Of a stretch of DNA of 6,295 nucleotides, positions 5,702-6,295 are shown piece after piece. Source of the DNA: Bacteroidota bacterium (GTDB taxonomy: Bacteria; Bacteroidota; Bacteroidia; Chitinophagales; Chitinophagaceae); assembly GCA_023396345.1 (NCBI GenBank), contig JAEWWO010000145.1:1-6295 (forward strand), read 5' to 3'. A model generated the notes under the pieces. That model saw only the letters and a list, made by a program, of their open reading frames with translations. It was not told where the DNA came from and searched no databases. The number at the start of each line of letters is the position of its first letter. The first letter of the stretch is position 1. The position numbers and the translations under genes are program-made.

Positions 5702-6295
5702 ATGCAAAAAGAAATCACTATTCGTACTACTCCTCTGGAGGCTGATAATTATCAGGCTATTATTGATATAGTTTCCCGCAATGAAAATATATCCATTAAA
5801 AAAATTACGGGCTTTCATATTTTAAAAAAATCAATGGATGCAAGAAACAGAAACATCCGGATTAATCTGAAGCTTCGCATATTCATCAATGAACCTTTTG
5901 TAGAAAGAAAACTACAAAAAGCAATATTAAATAATGTTTCTCGGGCAGAAACAAGTATTATAATCATTGGAGCTGGTCCGGCCGGATTGTTTGCTGCATT
6001 CAAATTAATTGAAAAAGGTATAAAGCCCATTATTCTTGAAAGAGGTAAAGATGTAAAAGCCAGACGCAGAGATTTGGCAAAACTCAACAAGCAGGGCATT
6101 ATAAACCCCGAAAGCAATTATTGCTTTGGAGAAGGAGGTGCAGGCACTTACAGCGATGGAAAGTTATATACCCGTAGCAACAAAAGAGGAAGCATTGATG
6201 AAGCTTTAAATCTTTTTGTTCAGTTTGGTGCAGATGAAAGAATTTTGTACGAAGCACATCCGCATATAGGTACAAATAAATTGCCACAGATAATA
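5702..6295 (+). CDS. COG2509-type NAD(FAD)-utilizing dehydrogenase, 3'-truncated by the window edge
   Basis: An open frame of 198 codons from the ATG at 5702 to the window end without a stop. The N-terminal 80 or so residues form a small alpha/beta domain containing KKSMDARNRNIRINLKLRIF (42-61), similar to the KxSxDAR region typical of COG2509 proteins. The FAD-binding Rossmann fold follows: SIIIIGAGPAGLFAAF (85-100) with GxGxxG at 90-95, and the ribose-binding acidic residue in ILERG (Glu113). The family block FGEGGAGTYSDGKLYTR lies at 142-158. Full members are about 500-550 residues, so more than half is missing. They are flavoproteins of unknown physiological substrate. The leader has no Shine-Dalgarno sequence. 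The gene lies just beyond the terminator of the barrel gene, with its own -7 box there, so it is probably transcribed separately. Confidence 0.9.
   Translation, partial: MQKEITIRTTPLEADNYQAIIDIVSRNENISIKKITGFHILKKSMDARNRNIRINLKLRIFINEPFVERKLQKAILNNVSRAETSIIIIGAGPAGLFAAFKLIEKGIKPIILERGKDVKARRRDLAKLNKQGIINPESNYCFGEGGAGTYSDGKLYTRSNKRGSIDEALNLFVQFGADERILYEAHPHIGTNKLPQII

Noticed and set aside
5603..6287. Minus-strand open frames opposite the dehydrogenase gene
   Set aside because: They have no recognisable domains and lie opposite a plus-strand frame with unmistakable FAD-binding and COG2509 motifs, or over the terminator region.

Overview
The window reads as an ordinary chromosomal stretch from a low-GC member of the Bacteroidota, possibly near the Chitinophagaceae (inference). 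The evidence is a bacillithiol gene of Bacteroidota type, a PorT-like outer-membrane barrel with a C-terminal Phe, AT-rich leaders without Shine-Dalgarno sequences, and several matches to the Bacteroidota -7 promoter box TAnnTTTG. I see no mobile element, CRISPR array, tRNA or rRNA.

Layout, left to right. The 3' part of bshC (+) enters from the left edge and overlaps the end of a convergent M42-family metallopeptidase gene (-) by 20 bp. A 339-bp AT-rich divergent intergenic region follows, with nested inverted repeats and a good promoter match. It leads into a 174-codon gene (+) for an exported protein of unknown function. That gene is convergent with a UbiA-like membrane protein gene (-), and their stop codons share the bases TTAA. 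The UbiA-like gene is divergent, across only 47 bp, from a LuxE-like acyl-protein synthetase/acyltransferase gene (+). Next come an outer-membrane beta-barrel gene (+) and a strong intrinsic terminator. The last gene, a COG2509-type FAD-dependent dehydrogenase (+), runs off the right edge.

The genes do not form one pathway. They look like short, mostly single-gene transcription units in alternating orientation: low-molecular-weight thiol synthesis, peptide degradation, a possible prenyl-transfer membrane enzyme, acyl activation, an envelope protein and a flavoprotein. The items most worth a second look are the UbiA-like protein without its first Asp-rich motif, the solitary LuxE-like enzyme with a C-terminal Arg-Gly-Cys, the orphan secreted protein with a long structured leader, and a terminator whose U-tract doubles as a -7 box. 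I found no convincing new multi-gene system.
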